DNA from: Nocardiopsis ganjiahuensis DSM 45031
GTDB taxonomy: Bacteria; Actinomycetota; Actinomycetes; Streptosporangiales; Streptosporangiaceae
Direction of reading: 5' to 3'
DNA length: 64,000 nt
Assembly (NCBI RefSeq): GCF_000341085.1
Contig: NZ_ANBA01000033.1
Location: 1 to 64,000 of the forward strand
The notes beneath the pieces were generated by a model. The model worked only from the letters and a program-made list of their open reading frames with translations. It was not told the origin of the DNA and made no database searches. Both the position numbers and the translations under genes were made by a program. The stretch's first letter is position 1. The number at the start of each line of letters is the position of its first letter. Of the stretch, positions 1 to 8,128 are shown in pieces.

Positions 1-18
1 AGGTCGAGGGCTTGTCCG
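1..18 (+). rRNA. 23S ribosomal RNA, extreme 3' end (partial)
   Basis: The first bases, AGGTCGAGGGCTTGTCC, match the conserved last bases of actinobacterial 23S rRNA, which usually end in a GGCCGAGGGCTTGTCC-like sequence after the ACTAATAG element. The rest of the gene lies before the window. The exact 3' end cannot be fixed from sequence alone. The adjacent 5S gene in the same direction supports the call. Confidence 0.75.
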
Positions 19-117
19 CTGCAGATAATTGGATGTTCGCGCACACTGTATTCACGAAAGCTTACTCGTGGTCATTGCTCCCCTTTTGTGGGGTTGAGTG
101 GTGGTTGTGGGTGTTAG

Positions 118-239
118 GTTTCCGTGGTGGTTTTAGCAGGAGGGTCACACCCGGTCTCATTCCGAACCCGGTCGTTAAGTCTCCTTGCGCTGATGGTACT
201 GCTCTGTGATGGGGTGGGAGAGTAGGTCGCCGCCACGGT
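118..239 (+). rRNA. rrf: 5S ribosomal RNA
   Basis: The terminal helix pairs CCGTGGTGG (122-130) with CCGCCACGG (230-238). Inside are the canonical CATTCCGAACCCGG element of loop B/C, GATGGTACTG and GGGAGAGTAGG of the 3' half. Length is about 120 nt, as expected. It follows the 23S end by about 100 nt, so this is the promoter-distal end of an rrn operon. No tRNA is seen in the spacer or downstream. Confidence 0.95.
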
Positions 240-259
240 TTTTCTTGAGAATATGAGGG

Positions 260-304
260 GGAGGGGTTCGTCTTTCGGGGCGGGCTCCTCCTTCTTGTTT
301 TTTT
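260..304 (+). terminator. Probable rrn operon terminator
   Basis: A GC-rich imperfect hairpin (outer arms GGAGG at 260-264 and CCTCC at 287-291) is followed by a T-rich run to about 304. It lies 20 bp after the 5S gene, where the rRNA operon should terminate. The stem is weak apart from the outer pairs, but the U-tract is unusual for this GC-rich genome. Confidence 0.45.
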
Positions 305-326
305 GTGATGGATTGTGAACATGTGA

Positions 327-358
327 AATAGGGGCCCCGTTGTCACGGAGCCCCTATT
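327..358. terminator. Bidirectional hairpin terminator
   Basis: Inverted repeat AATAGGGGCCCCGT / ACGGAGCCCCTATT with a TGTC loop (one mismatch in the stem). It sits between the rRNA operon and the oppositely oriented peptidase gene ending at 395, so it can stop transcripts from both sides. Confidence 0.75.
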
Positions 359-394
359 CCTCATGACCTGCCCGGTTGCCCGGGAGGGGTTTCC

Positions 395-1447
395 CTAGAA
401 GCCGTAGTTGTACATCGAGCCGCCCGGGTAGACGGTCCCCACGCCGTTCCGGTAGGCGTAGCCGCCGTAGGCCGCGCCCTCGACGAAGGTCCAGCCGCCC
501 AGGGTCAGGCCGTTCAGGGCGACGTACCAACCCGCGGCGTTGGGGTCGGTGTAGCCGCGCAGGCTGAAGTGGATGTGGGCTCCGGTGGACGACCCGCCGG
601 CGCAGACGCTGTTGCCCTGGGTGCCCAGGTAGTGTCCGACCCCCACGTTGTTACCGGGGAGCCACTGGTAGTTCTCCAGGTGGTAGTAGTCCGTGGAGTA
701 GCCGTTGTCGTGGATGACGCGGGTCCAGCCGTCGCACAGTGAGTAGGCGTAGCCGCCCCGGGCCGCGCGGGCCTGGCCGTTGCCTCCGGCGAAGTCCACG
801 GAACTGAACGGCGGGCCGGCGCTGAAACCGTGCGGGCCGCCGGTCATCACCATGGAGGTGCCGATCGAGAACGGAAGGCCGACCCCTGTGTACGCCATCG
901 GGGAGAGCTGGTCGGGGTCGGTGGCTGCGGCGACGGTCTCGCGCTCCTCGGTGTCCATGAGCGAGGAGTCGGCGAGGATCTCGGAGAACTCCTCGGTGCC
1001 CTCCAGACCCACCGTCCACGCGGCACCGTCGAGTTCCGCGGCGAACAGCCAGGCGTAGGGGTCCTCGCCCTCGACCTCGGGGGCGGTGACGATGGCGACG
1101 CCGAAGGCCGTCTCATCGGTGGCCTCCCTGATGTCGACCCGGACGTCGCGGTCCTGGGCCGCGAGGGTGGAGAGTTCGGTGGAGCGGGAATCCAGGACAT
1201 CCTCGATGACGGAGTCCGCGAGGGAATCCTCGGCGGGCACCGAGCGCAGAGCCGTCGGAAGGTCGTCGGCGACCTCCGCCTCGAGGAGGATCTCCACGTT
1301 GTCGGCGGCGCTGTGCGCGGTCGTTCGGGGCTGTGCCGCAGCGGGGGCGGCGGTGGCCGTGACGGCGAGGGCCGCCGCGGCGGTGAGCGCGAAGGCGCCG
1401 AGGGGGAGGAAACGGGCACGTCGGGGGGAACGGGCGGGCAGTGTCAA
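395..1447 (-). CDS. Secreted M23 family metallopeptidase (LasA/lysostaphin-like)
   Basis: The product is 350 aa. Residues 1-38 are a signal peptide: an Arg-rich n-region, a long Ala/Leu core and an AAAQP-like cleavage site. A region of about 150 residues with no recognised motif follows, then an M23 domain. Zinc-ligand candidates are H206 and D218 (in GGPHGFSAGPPFSSVDF) and the HxH pair H291/H293 in STGAHIHF; H256 in the YYHLENY segment is a likely catalytic-site His. The family cleaves peptidoglycan cross-bridges or acts as an elastase-like protease, outside the membrane. The start is TTG at 1447, chosen because AGGAGA lies 5-6 nt upstream and no ATG gives a complete signal peptide. The substrate (own wall remodelling or lysis of other bacteria) cannot be told from sequence. 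Confidence 0.85.
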   Translation of the reverse strand: MTLPARSPRRARFLPLGAFALTAAAALAVTATAAPAAAQPRTTAHSAADNVEILLEAEVADDLPTALRSVPAEDSLADSVIEDVLDSRSTELSTLAAQDRDVRVDIREATDETAFGVAIVTAPEVEGEDPYAWLFAAELDGAAWTVGLEGTEEFSEILADSSLMDTEERETVAAATDPDQLSPMAYTGVGLPFSIGTSMVMTGGPHGFSAGPPFSSVDFAGGNGQARAARGGYAYSLCDGWTRVIHDNGYSTDYYHLENYQWLPGNNVGVGHYLGTQGNSVCAGGSSTGAHIHFSLRGYTDPNAAGWYVALNGLTLGGWTFVEGAAYGGYAYRNGVGTVYPGGSMYNYGF

Positions 1448-1627
1448 CGCTTCTCCTGGGGGAGTCGGCGAACGGGGAGTGACACCACAACCTTTGATCG
1501 TGGCTACCGAAGAGTAACGAGAGCCTCACGTACGGACAAGGGGTGCAACCGGACTTCATTCACTCCGGTCACACCCCTACTGCCACGCTTTCCCGCGCCG
1601 GCCCCGGCGCCCCGGTAGCTCTGGGCG

Positions 1628-2221
1628 TCAGGCTCTCCGGCCCGTCGGCCTGCCGAGTTCCAGGCCCAGCAGGTACTCCTTGCGCTCCAGCCCGCCCGCG
1701 TAGCCGGTCAGGCTTCCGTTGGCGCCGATGACACGGTGGCAGGGAACGATGATGCTGATCGGGTTCCGGCCGTTGGCCGTGCCCACCGCCCGGGAGGCCG
1801 TCGGCCTGCCCAGCTCCTCCGCGAGCTGGCCGTAACCGGCGGTCTCTCCGTACGGGATGGTGGTGAGCGCCCGCCACACCCGTAGCTGCCAGACGGTCCC
1901 GGCCGGGGCGAGGGGGAGGTCGAACTCCCTGAGCTCCCCCGCGAAGTAGGCGGTCAGTTGGCGTTCCACCTCCGCGAACGGCTTCGCGTCGGCCACCCAG
2001 TGCTGCGGGACCGCTCGCGTGGTGCCGTCCTTGGGCGGGGTCAACACCCCTCCCAGGGCCTCGCCGTCGCCGAACAGTGTCAGCTCACCCAACGGGGAGG
2101 GCATCGTCGTGTAGTGGGTCGGCCCCGGCAGCGGTTCCCGGAACCGCACCGCGGTGTCCCTCGGCGGTGCGGCCGGCTCCTCGGGCAGGTCCAGCGGAAG
2201 TGCGTCCTGTTCGGTGTTCAT
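1628..2221 (-). CDS. ogt: Methylated-DNA--[protein]-cysteine S-methyltransferase
   Basis: This 197-aa suicide enzyme transfers alkyl groups from O6-alkylguanine (and O4-alkylthymine) to its own cysteine. The active-site motif is IIVPCHRVIG with acceptor Cys161, preceded by the winged-helix DNA-binding segment PYGETAGYGQLAEELGRPTASRAVG, which carries the Tyr and Arg that flip the base. The start ATG at 2219-2221 overlaps the stop of the upstream Ada/AlkA gene in an ATGA, so the two are translationally coupled. A GGGA lies 6-7 nt upstream. Together they cover both main classes of alkylation damage. Confidence 0.95.
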   Translation of the reverse strand: MNTEQDALPLDLPEEPAAPPRDTAVRFREPLPGPTHYTTMPSPLGELTLFGDGEALGGVLTPPKDGTTRAVPQHWVADAKPFAEVERQLTAYFAGELREFDLPLAPAGTVWQLRVWRALTTIPYGETAGYGQLAEELGRPTASRAVGTANGRNPISIIVPCHRVIGANGSLTGYAGGLERKEYLLGLELGRPTGRRA

Positions 2222-3822
2222 CCCGTTCCCTCTCGGCGCTGTCGTTCGTTCTCGCGGCCACCAACGCCGCCGTCTCCGGTACTGCCGTTCTCCGTACCGC
2301 CGCGTCTGGGGCCGGCGCCGCCAGGGTCCGCGCCCCCGGAGCCGGCGTCCGCCTCCCCGAGCGAGGCCCACAGCAGATGGGTGGCGTACGAGCGCCACGG
2401 GCTCCACGCCCGGGCTTCTCGGGCAGCAGCGGCCGGGGTCGCCCCCAGCCCCGCGCGTTCCAGGGCCTGGCGCACCCCGAGATCGGCGGGCAGGAACACG
2501 TCCGGGTCGCCGAGTCCGCGCATCCGCACGTAGCCGGCGGTCCACGGGCCGATCCCGCGCAGCTCCACCAGGCGTCGCTCCGCCTCGTCCCGGTCGCAGC
2601 CCGGTCCCAGATCCACCCGGCCCGAGGCGATCGCCCCGGCCACACCCACCAGCGCCCGCCCCCGTGCCACGGGGATGGACAGCTCCGCGGGGTCGGCGGC
2701 GGCCAGGGCCTCGGGGGAGGGGAACGTGTGGGTGAGTCCGCCGTCCGGGGCGGCCAACGGCTTCCCGAACCGGGACACCAGGCGCCCTGCCAGCGTACGC
2801 GCGGCCCGGACCGAGACCTGTTGGCCCAGGACCGCCCGGATCGCCAGTTCCGCCGGGTCCACGTGACCGGGAGCGCGTACGCCGGGGCGCCGCCGCAGTA
2901 CCGGGCCGAGCACGGGGTCCGGCCCCAGCGCCTCGGCCACCGCCTCGGGGTCGGCGTCCAGGTCCAGCAGGCCGCGGCAGCGGCGCACCGCGCTGGCCAG
3001 GTCACGGGGCTCGGACAGCCACAACCGGCACAGCACGTGCCCGCCCACCCCGGAGGCCCGAGCCGCGGACCCCGGGGAGAGTTCGACGACGGCGGGTCCG
3101 TGCGGCAGCCGGAGCGTCCGCCGGTACACGCCGTCGGAGTACTCCTCCACTCCCGGGACCGCGCGGTCGCCGAGGAAGTCCAGCATCCCGTCCAGGTCGA
3201 TGAGGCCCCGGTAGGGCAGCCGCAGCACGATCGCGCCGGGCGGCGCGGCCACCCCGCCGCTCCGCCCCGACGCCGCTTCGCGCATCTGGGAGGGCGAGCG
3301 GTCGAACACCGCTCGCATGGTCTCGTTGAACTGCCGCACGCTCGCGAACCCGGACGCGAAGGCGGTGTCGGCCATCGGCATGTCCGTGGTCTCCACGAGG
3401 ACGCGGGCGGTGTGGGCCCGCTCGGTCCGGGCCAGGGCCAGCGGCCCCGCGCCCACTTCGGCGGAGAGCAGGCGGTTCAGCTGGCGCTCGCTGTAGCCCA
3501 GGGCTCCGGCGAGGGCACCCACCCCGCCCCGGTCCACGGCACCGTCGTGGATCAGCCGGATGGCCCGGCCGACCACGTCGGCCCGCACGTTCCACTCGGG
3601 TGAGCCGGGCACCGTGTCCGGGCGGCACCGCTTACAGGCGCGGAAACCCGATTCCTGCGCGGCGGCCGCGGTCCGGTAGAAGCGGACGTTCTCGCGGCGG
3701 GGGGTCACCGCCGGGCAGCTGGGCCGGCAGTAGATGCCGGTGGTGCGCACGGCGGTGTAGAAGACCCCGTCGAAGCGGGAGTCCCTGCTGTGTACTGCGC
3801 GGTAGCGCTGCTCGTCGTCCAT
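2218..3822 (-). CDS. alkA: Ada-type regulator fused to AlkA DNA-3-methyladenine glycosylase
   Basis: The 534-aa protein has three parts. Residues 1-75 are an Ada zinc module with Cys32, Cys36, Cys63 and Cys66; in the family one Cys accepts methyl from phosphotriesters and switches on DNA binding. Residues 80-185 are an AraC-type double helix-turn-helix. Residues 195-500 are an AlkA glycosylase with the helix-hairpin-helix LRGIGPWTAGYVRMRG and the probable catalytic Asp447 in DVFLPADLG, which excises N-alkylpurines. It is therefore predicted to sense damage and repair it. The start is ATG at 3822 with GGTGG 5 nt upstream; an in-frame ATG at 3834 lacks a ribosome site. The Cys-transferase function missing here is supplied by the coupled downstream gene. 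Confidence 0.93.
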   Translation of the reverse strand: MDDEQRYRAVHSRDSRFDGVFYTAVRTTGIYCRPSCPAVTPRRENVRFYRTAAAAQESGFRACKRCRPDTVPGSPEWNVRADVVGRAIRLIHDGAVDRGGVGALAGALGYSERQLNRLLSAEVGAGPLALARTERAHTARVLVETTDMPMADTAFASGFASVRQFNETMRAVFDRSPSQMREAASGRSGGVAAPPGAIVLRLPYRGLIDLDGMLDFLGDRAVPGVEEYSDGVYRRTLRLPHGPAVVELSPGSAARASGVGGHVLCRLWLSEPRDLASAVRRCRGLLDLDADPEAVAEALGPDPVLGPVLRRRPGVRAPGHVDPAELAIRAVLGQQVSVRAARTLAGRLVSRFGKPLAAPDGGLTHTFPSPEALAAADPAELSIPVARGRALVGVAGAIASGRVDLGPGCDRDEAERRLVELRGIGPWTAGYVRMRGLGDPDVFLPADLGVRQALERAGLGATPAAAAREARAWSPWRSYATHLLWASLGEADAGSGGADPGGAGPRRGGTENGSTGDGGVGGRENERQRREGTG

Positions 3823-3903
3823 CACAACCACCATGTTCGCCGACGCGCACGGCCCGGTGCTGGCGGTTTTCGGACATGGTCCTCGTGGTGGACTCCGCGG
3901 GGG

Positions 3904-4245
3904 TCAGTCCTCTGCCGGGCCCCGGCCCCCCTCCGCCCCCGGGCCGGTGTCCCCGGTTTCCGGGGCCGCTCCGTGCTCCGTCAGGTACTCGACGTAGACG
4001 GGGCGGAGCACCTCCTGCACCTCGGGGTCGCTCTCCGACGAGAGCGCCTCGTAGAGGAGCCCGGAGGCCTGGGCGACGCTGGCCTCGCTCGCGTCCATGT
4101 TGCCCGCGGCGGCCTCGGCGGCCGGGATCAGGCCCAGCAGCCGCCAGAAGAAACGTACGTCCCATCGCTGCCGTGCCAGTTCCACGGCGCGTTCCCGCAG
4201 TTCGTCGGTGCTGATCTGCTCGAATCCGGTGACGTGGTCGTCCAT
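3904..4245 (-). CDS. Hypothetical protein, about 113 aa
   Basis: This is a soluble, acidic protein with no signal peptide or membrane segment. The N-terminal 75 residues look helical (ELRERAVELARQRWDVRFFWRLLGLIPAAEAA); the C-terminal 20 are a Gly/Pro/Glu-rich tail. I do not recognise a named family. The start is ATG at 4245 (MDDHVTGFEQIS). An upstream in-frame start would add a 12-residue Gly/Arg tail that looks non-conserved. It is divergent from the B12-binding gene at 4393. Coding use looks normal for the genome, but function is unknown. Confidence 0.7.
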   Translation of the reverse strand: MDDHVTGFEQISTDELRERAVELARQRWDVRFFWRLLGLIPAAEAAAGNMDASEASVAQASGLLYEALSSESDPEVQEVLRPVYVEYLTEHGAAPETGDTGPGAEGGRGPAED

Positions 4246-4392
4246 GCTCGGACGATACCCGCACCCGCGCCCCGCATCCATGAGTGACCTGAGTTACTCT
4301 TCAGTCGAGTTCATCATCTCCTCCCGAGGCGCTCGGGAGGCCCTCACAAGGGGTGTCGGGCGCACACGGGGGAACGTAGTGAGGGGTACGCC

Positions 4393-4803
4393 ATGGCCGA
4401 GGCCGCCGCGCGCGTCGTTGTCGCGAAACCGGGACTGGACGGGCACGATCGGGGGGTCAAGATCGTCGCCCGCGTCCTGCGTGACGCCGGAGTGGAGGTC
4501 ATCTACACCGGTCTTCGCCAGACTCCGGAGATGATCGTCGCCGCCGCGCTCCAGGAGGACGCGGACGCCATCGGGCTGTCCGTCCTGTCGGGCGCCCACA
4601 TGACCATGTTCGGTCGGGTCATGGAGCTGTTGCGGGAGAACGACGCGACCGACATCCGGGTGTTCGGCGGGGGCATCATCCCCGACTCCGACATCGTGGA
4701 GCTGGAGGCGATGGGGGTCGCCAGGATCTTCACGCCGGGGGCGCCGACCACGGAGATCGCGGACTGGGTGCGCGAGAACATCCGCCCCGCGCACGCGGCC
4801 TGA
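4393..4803 (+). CDS. Cobalamin-binding domain protein (methylmalonyl-CoA mutase small/C-terminal domain type)
   Basis: The 136-aa protein is one B12-binding Rossmann domain. The signature DGHDRG at residues 16-21 gives His18 as the lower cobalt ligand, followed by the SxL motif (GLSVLSGAH) and GGG at the distal nucleotide site (FGGGIIPD). The family member works with a separate catalytic subunit in acyl-CoA carbon-skeleton mutases such as methylmalonyl-CoA or isobutyryl-CoA mutase. The window holds no large mutase subunit, so the partner must be encoded elsewhere. It lies 400 bp before sucCD, which fits propionyl-CoA flow into succinyl-CoA, but no operon link is visible. Confidence 0.9.
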   Translation: MAEAAARVVVAKPGLDGHDRGVKIVARVLRDAGVEVIYTGLRQTPEMIVAAALQEDADAIGLSVLSGAHMTMFGRVMELLRENDATDIRVFGGGIIPDSDIVELEAMGVARIFTPGAPTTEIADWVRENIRPAHAA

Positions 4804-5205
4804 GGGTCCCGCCCGCACAGCCGGGCCGTGCCGTGACGTTCGTCGCACTTCGGTAGATGTCCGATGCGGTGCGGAACGGCGCCGGATCGGTGTTATCGGC
4901 CGTGTCTCTGGTCACACATTTTCCCACGTGTGTGCGGCTGTAGCGCCGCATGAGCGGCTTTTGGGCCCGGAACAGCCTGGAAACTCGGGGGCCAACGCGA
5001 CCCTGGTGTCCGGTGGCCAGATCCCGGGCGACTAAGCTTTGCGCATGTCGCGGGTGGCAACGCCGCGGCGATCTCGATCTCTGTAGGCGGCTCAGCCCCA
5101 CCGGGGTACTGCGTCGTGCGGCGCCTGTTCTCAGTGCGTCGCCGCCGATCCGGACATGCCACCCCGGTACACACTTGAGCCAGCGAGTTACAAGGACGGA
5201 CCCTC
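4804..5205. other. Intergenic region upstream of sucC
   Basis: This 402-bp stretch holds no open frame with coding character. It must carry the sucCD promoter and leader. I found no convincing -35/-10 pair, riboswitch or operator. The only clear signal is AAGGA about 9 nt before the sucC GTG. Confidence 0.5.
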
Positions 5206-6387
5206 GTGGACCTGTTCGAATACCAGGCGAAGCAACTCTTCGCAGAGTACGGGGTTCCCGTACCCCAGGGGAAGGTGGCGAGCACGGCCGCTGAGGCACG
5301 TGCCATCGCTGATGAGTTCGCCGCCGCGGGCAAGCCCCGCGTCGTCGTGAAGGCCCAGGTCAAGACCGGTGGCCGCGGTAAGGCAGGCGGCGTCAAGGTG
5401 GCCGAGGGCCCCGAGGACGCCCAGGCCAAGGCCGAGCAGATCCTCGGCATGGACATCAAGGGCCACACGGTCCACCGTGTCCTGGTCGAGGAGGCGAGTG
5501 ACATCGCCGAGGAGTACTACTTCTCCTTCCTGCTCGACCGCGCCAACCGTGACTTCCTCGCCATCTGCTCCAAAGAGGGCGGCGTGGAGATCGAGGAGGT
5601 CGCCGAGACCAACCCCGACGCCGTAGCGAAGATCTCGATCGACGCCCTCAAGGGCGCCCCGGCCGACGTCGCCGCGGAGATCGTCAAGGCGGGCAAGCTG
5701 CCCGAGGCCGCTGTCGCGGGTGCCACGGAGATCATCACCAAGCTCTGGGACGCCTTCGTCGGCAAGGACGCCACGCTCGCGGAGGTGAACCCGCTCATCC
5801 TGACCAAGGACGGCCGGGTCGTCGCCCTCGACGGCAAGGTGACCCTGGACGAGAACGCCGAGTTCCGCCAGGACCTGGAGAGCCTGACCTTCGCCGAGGA
5901 GGGTGACCCGCTCGAGGTCGCCGCCAAGGCCAAGGGCCTCAACTACGTCAAGCTCGACGGCGAGGTCGGCATCATCGGTAACGGTGCCGGTCTGGTCATG
6001 TCGACCCTGGACGTGGTCGCCTACGCCGGTGAGAACCACGGCGGCGTCAAGCCCGCCAACTTCCTCGACATCGGTGGCGGTGCCTCCGCCGAGGTGATGG
6101 CGAACGGCCTGGAGATCATCCTGGGCGACCCCGCCGTCAAGAGCGTGTTCGTCAACGTCTTCGGTGGCATCACCGCCTGCGACGCGGTTGCCAACGGCAT
6201 CGTGCAGGCGCTGGAGCTGCTGGAGAAGCGCGGCGACGACGTCAGCAAGCCGCTGGTCGTGCGCCTGGACGGCAACAACGCCGAACTGGGCCGCCAGATC
6301 CTCGACGAGCGCGCCCACCCGGCCGTGAGTCGAGTCGACACGATGGACGGCGCCGCCTCTCGGGCCGCCGAGCTCGCGGCGAAGTAG
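5206..6387 (+). CDS. sucC: Succinate--CoA ligase (ADP-forming) subunit beta
   Basis: This 393-aa citric-acid-cycle subunit carries the ATP-grasp nucleotide site and binds succinate. The N-terminus MDLFEYQAKQLFAEYGVPVP is the family hallmark. Further signatures are GGRGKAGGVK (about 56-65) and the late GGASAEVMANG and FVNVFGGITACD motifs. Length is the usual 390-400 aa. The start codon is GTG at 5206 with AAGGA upstream. sucD begins 15 bp after its stop, so the two form one operon. Confidence 0.98.
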   Translation: MDLFEYQAKQLFAEYGVPVPQGKVASTAAEARAIADEFAAAGKPRVVVKAQVKTGGRGKAGGVKVAEGPEDAQAKAEQILGMDIKGHTVHRVLVEEASDIAEEYYFSFLLDRANRDFLAICSKEGGVEIEEVAETNPDAVAKISIDALKGAPADVAAEIVKAGKLPEAAVAGATEIITKLWDAFVGKDATLAEVNPLILTKDGRVVALDGKVTLDENAEFRQDLESLTFAEEGDPLEVAAKAKGLNYVKLDGEVGIIGNGAGLVMSTLDVVAYAGENHGGVKPANFLDIGGGASAEVMANGLEIILGDPAVKSVFVNVFGGITACDAVANGIVQALELLEKRGDDVSKPLVVRLDGNNAELGRQILDERAHPAVSRVDTMDGAASRAAELAAK

Positions 6388-6402
6388 GGGACGGAACACA
6401 CC

Positions 6403-7281
6403 ATGGCTATCTTCCTTAACAAGGACAGCAAGGTGCTCGTCCAGGGCATGACCGGCTCTGAGGGCACCAAGCACACCCGCCGTATGCTCGCGTCCGGCAC
6501 CAACATCGTTGGTGGCGTGAACCCGCGCAAGGCCGGGCAGAGCGTCGACTTCGACGGCACCGAGGTGCCCGTCTTCGGCTCCGTCGCCGAGGGTATGGCC
6601 GCCACCGGCGCCGACGTCACCGTGATCTTCGTTCCGCCGAAGTTCTCGAAGGACGCCGTCATCGAGGCGATCGACGCCGAGATCGGCCTGGCCGTCGTGA
6701 TCACCGAGGGCATCCCGGTCCACGACACCGCCGCCTTCTGGTCCTACGCCGGTTCCAAGGGCAACAAGACCCGGATCGTCGGCCCGAACTGCCCCGGTCT
6801 CATCACCCCGGGCCAGTCCAACGCCGGCATCATCCCGGCCGACATCGCCAAGCCGGGCCGCATCGGCCTGGTCTCGAAGTCGGGCACGCTCACCTACCAG
6901 ATGATGTACGAGCTGCGCGACATCGGCTTCTCGTCCGCCGTCGGCATCGGTGGCGACCCGATCATCGGCACCACGCACATCGACGCCCTGGCGGCCTTCG
7001 AGGCCGACCCGGACACCGACGTGATCGTGATGATCGGTGAGATCGGTGGAGACGCCGAGGAGCGCGCCGCCGACTTCATCAAGGCCAACGTGACCAAGCC
7101 GGTCGTCGGCTACGTCGCCGGCTTCACCGCCCCGGAGGGCAAGACCATGGGCCACGCCGGCGCCATCGTCTCCGGCTCCTCCGGTACGGCCGCCGCCAAG
7201 CAGGAGGCCCTCGAGGCCGTTGGCGTCAAGGTCGGCAAGACCCCGAGCGAGACCGCTCAGCTGGTGCGCGACCTCTTCTAG
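6403..7281 (+). CDS. sucD: Succinate--CoA ligase subunit alpha
   Basis: The 292-aa CoA-binding and phospho-histidine subunit. It has an N-terminal Rossmann CoA domain (VQGMTGSEGTKHTRRML), the NCPGLITPG segment and the active-site loop GHAGAIVSGSSGT with His251 as the phosphorylated residue. It catalyses succinyl-CoA + Pi + NDP to succinate + CoA + NTP with SucC. Translation follows sucC after 15 bp, and a strong terminator lies directly downstream. Confidence 0.98.
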   Translation: MAIFLNKDSKVLVQGMTGSEGTKHTRRMLASGTNIVGGVNPRKAGQSVDFDGTEVPVFGSVAEGMAATGADVTVIFVPPKFSKDAVIEAIDAEIGLAVVITEGIPVHDTAAFWSYAGSKGNKTRIVGPNCPGLITPGQSNAGIIPADIAKPGRIGLVSKSGTLTYQMMYELRDIGFSSAVGIGGDPIIGTTHIDALAAFEADPDTDVIVMIGEIGGDAEERAADFIKANVTKPVVGYVAGFTAPEGKTMGHAGAIVSGSSGTAAAKQEALEAVGVKVGKTPSETAQLVRDLF

Positions 7282-7310
7282 AGGCCACGCCCCACAGGGC
7301 TTTCGTTCAG

Positions 7311-7360
7311 AACGGCTCCGCCCCGCCGCCGGGTTTCCGGTAGGTGGGGCGGAGCCGTTT
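7311..7360. terminator. Hairpin terminator after sucCD
   Basis: Long inverted repeat AACGGCTCCGCCCC (7311-7324) and GGGGCGGAGCCGTTT (7346-7360). It lies 30 bp after the sucD stop and before the convergent DUF1707 gene, so it can serve both. Confidence 0.85.
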
Positions 7361-7406
7361 CCCGTGCGCGGGCGCGAGGGCGGCCCCTGGGCGCCGCCGG
7401 CGGTGC

Positions 7407-7973
7407 TCAGCCGCCGCCGAGCTGCCCCGGAGGGTTCTCGCGCAGGCGCCGGTTGCGCATGGCGATCAGCTGACCGACGAGCGGTCCGAGCACCAGCAGG
7501 CTGAAGAACCCCAGGAACACCGCGATCGCGTGGACGCTGCCGCTCATGAAGGAGGGCGTGCCCCACACCAGGAGGAGGAAGACGCCCCACCCCCCGAGCC
7601 CGGCGAGGTTCGTCGCATCGCTGCTTCCACCGCGGGTCACCTCCTCCCGGTGCTCCTCGCGCCGGTCCGTCTCGCCCGGGGCGGATTCGGCGGTCTCGGC
7701 CTCGCGGGATTCGGGGACGGCGGGGGAGCGGGCGGGCGCCGGGCCGACCGGTCCGGGTGAGGTCACGGAGCCGGGGGCCAGCTCGCGCGGCAGGTCCTCG
7801 AAGAGCGGCACCAGGTCGAGGTTGTCGACCGCCCGGAGCACGGCGTCCATCCGGTGGTCGTGCTCCTCGGTGTCCAGCCGCCCCTCCTCGAACGCCACAC
7901 GCAGGTTCCCGAGTGCTTCGTCGCGTTCGGCGTCCGACAGTCGGTAGCGGCGGTCGGGGTCGGGCTCTGCCAT
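7407..7973 (-). CDS. DUF1707 domain membrane protein
   Basis: The 188-aa protein starts with a DUF1707 (SHOCT-like) module, residues 8-65: RLSDAERDEALGNLRVAFEEGRLDTEEHDHRM. This is followed by a Pro/Glu-rich linker (66-115) and two hydrophobic segments (about 122-142 and 147-170), ending in a basic tail. DUF1707 proteins are common in actinobacteria and of uncertain function. It is divergent from the PerM gene; this slot between sucD and perM also holds a small membrane protein in mycobacteria. Confidence 0.85.
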   Translation of the reverse strand: MAEPDPDRRYRLSDAERDEALGNLRVAFEEGRLDTEEHDHRMDAVLRAVDNLDLVPLFEDLPRELAPGSVTSPGPVGPAPARSPAVPESREAETAESAPGETDRREEHREEVTRGGSSDATNLAGLGGWGVFLLLVWGTPSFMSGSVHAIAVFLGFFSLLVLGPLVGQLIAMRNRRLRENPPGQLGGG

Positions 7974-8128
7974 CTGGCGTCCTTCGTGCGGGGGGACCGG
8001 GTTCTCATCTTACGACGTATCTCGTTCGTTCCCCGTTCCGCCCGTTCCCGCCCCACCGCCGGGATGCGGACACGACACGCGCGGCCGGGATACCACGGAG
8101 CATTCCGGTCCCTGGCAGCATAAGTCGG

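Noticed and set aside
4804..5205. Riboswitch or small gene upstream of sucC
   Set aside because: No conserved fold or coding signal was recognised, only GC-rich sequence with minor repeats.
5188..7590. Very long open frame on the minus strand across sucCD (and similar long antisense frames across mfd at 10003-13224 and across the transporter/DUF255 region at 57400-60882)
   Set aside because: They are mirror images of high-GC coding frames, with Gly/Arg/Val/Asp-rich protein and no motifs; the genes on the other strand are unambiguous.
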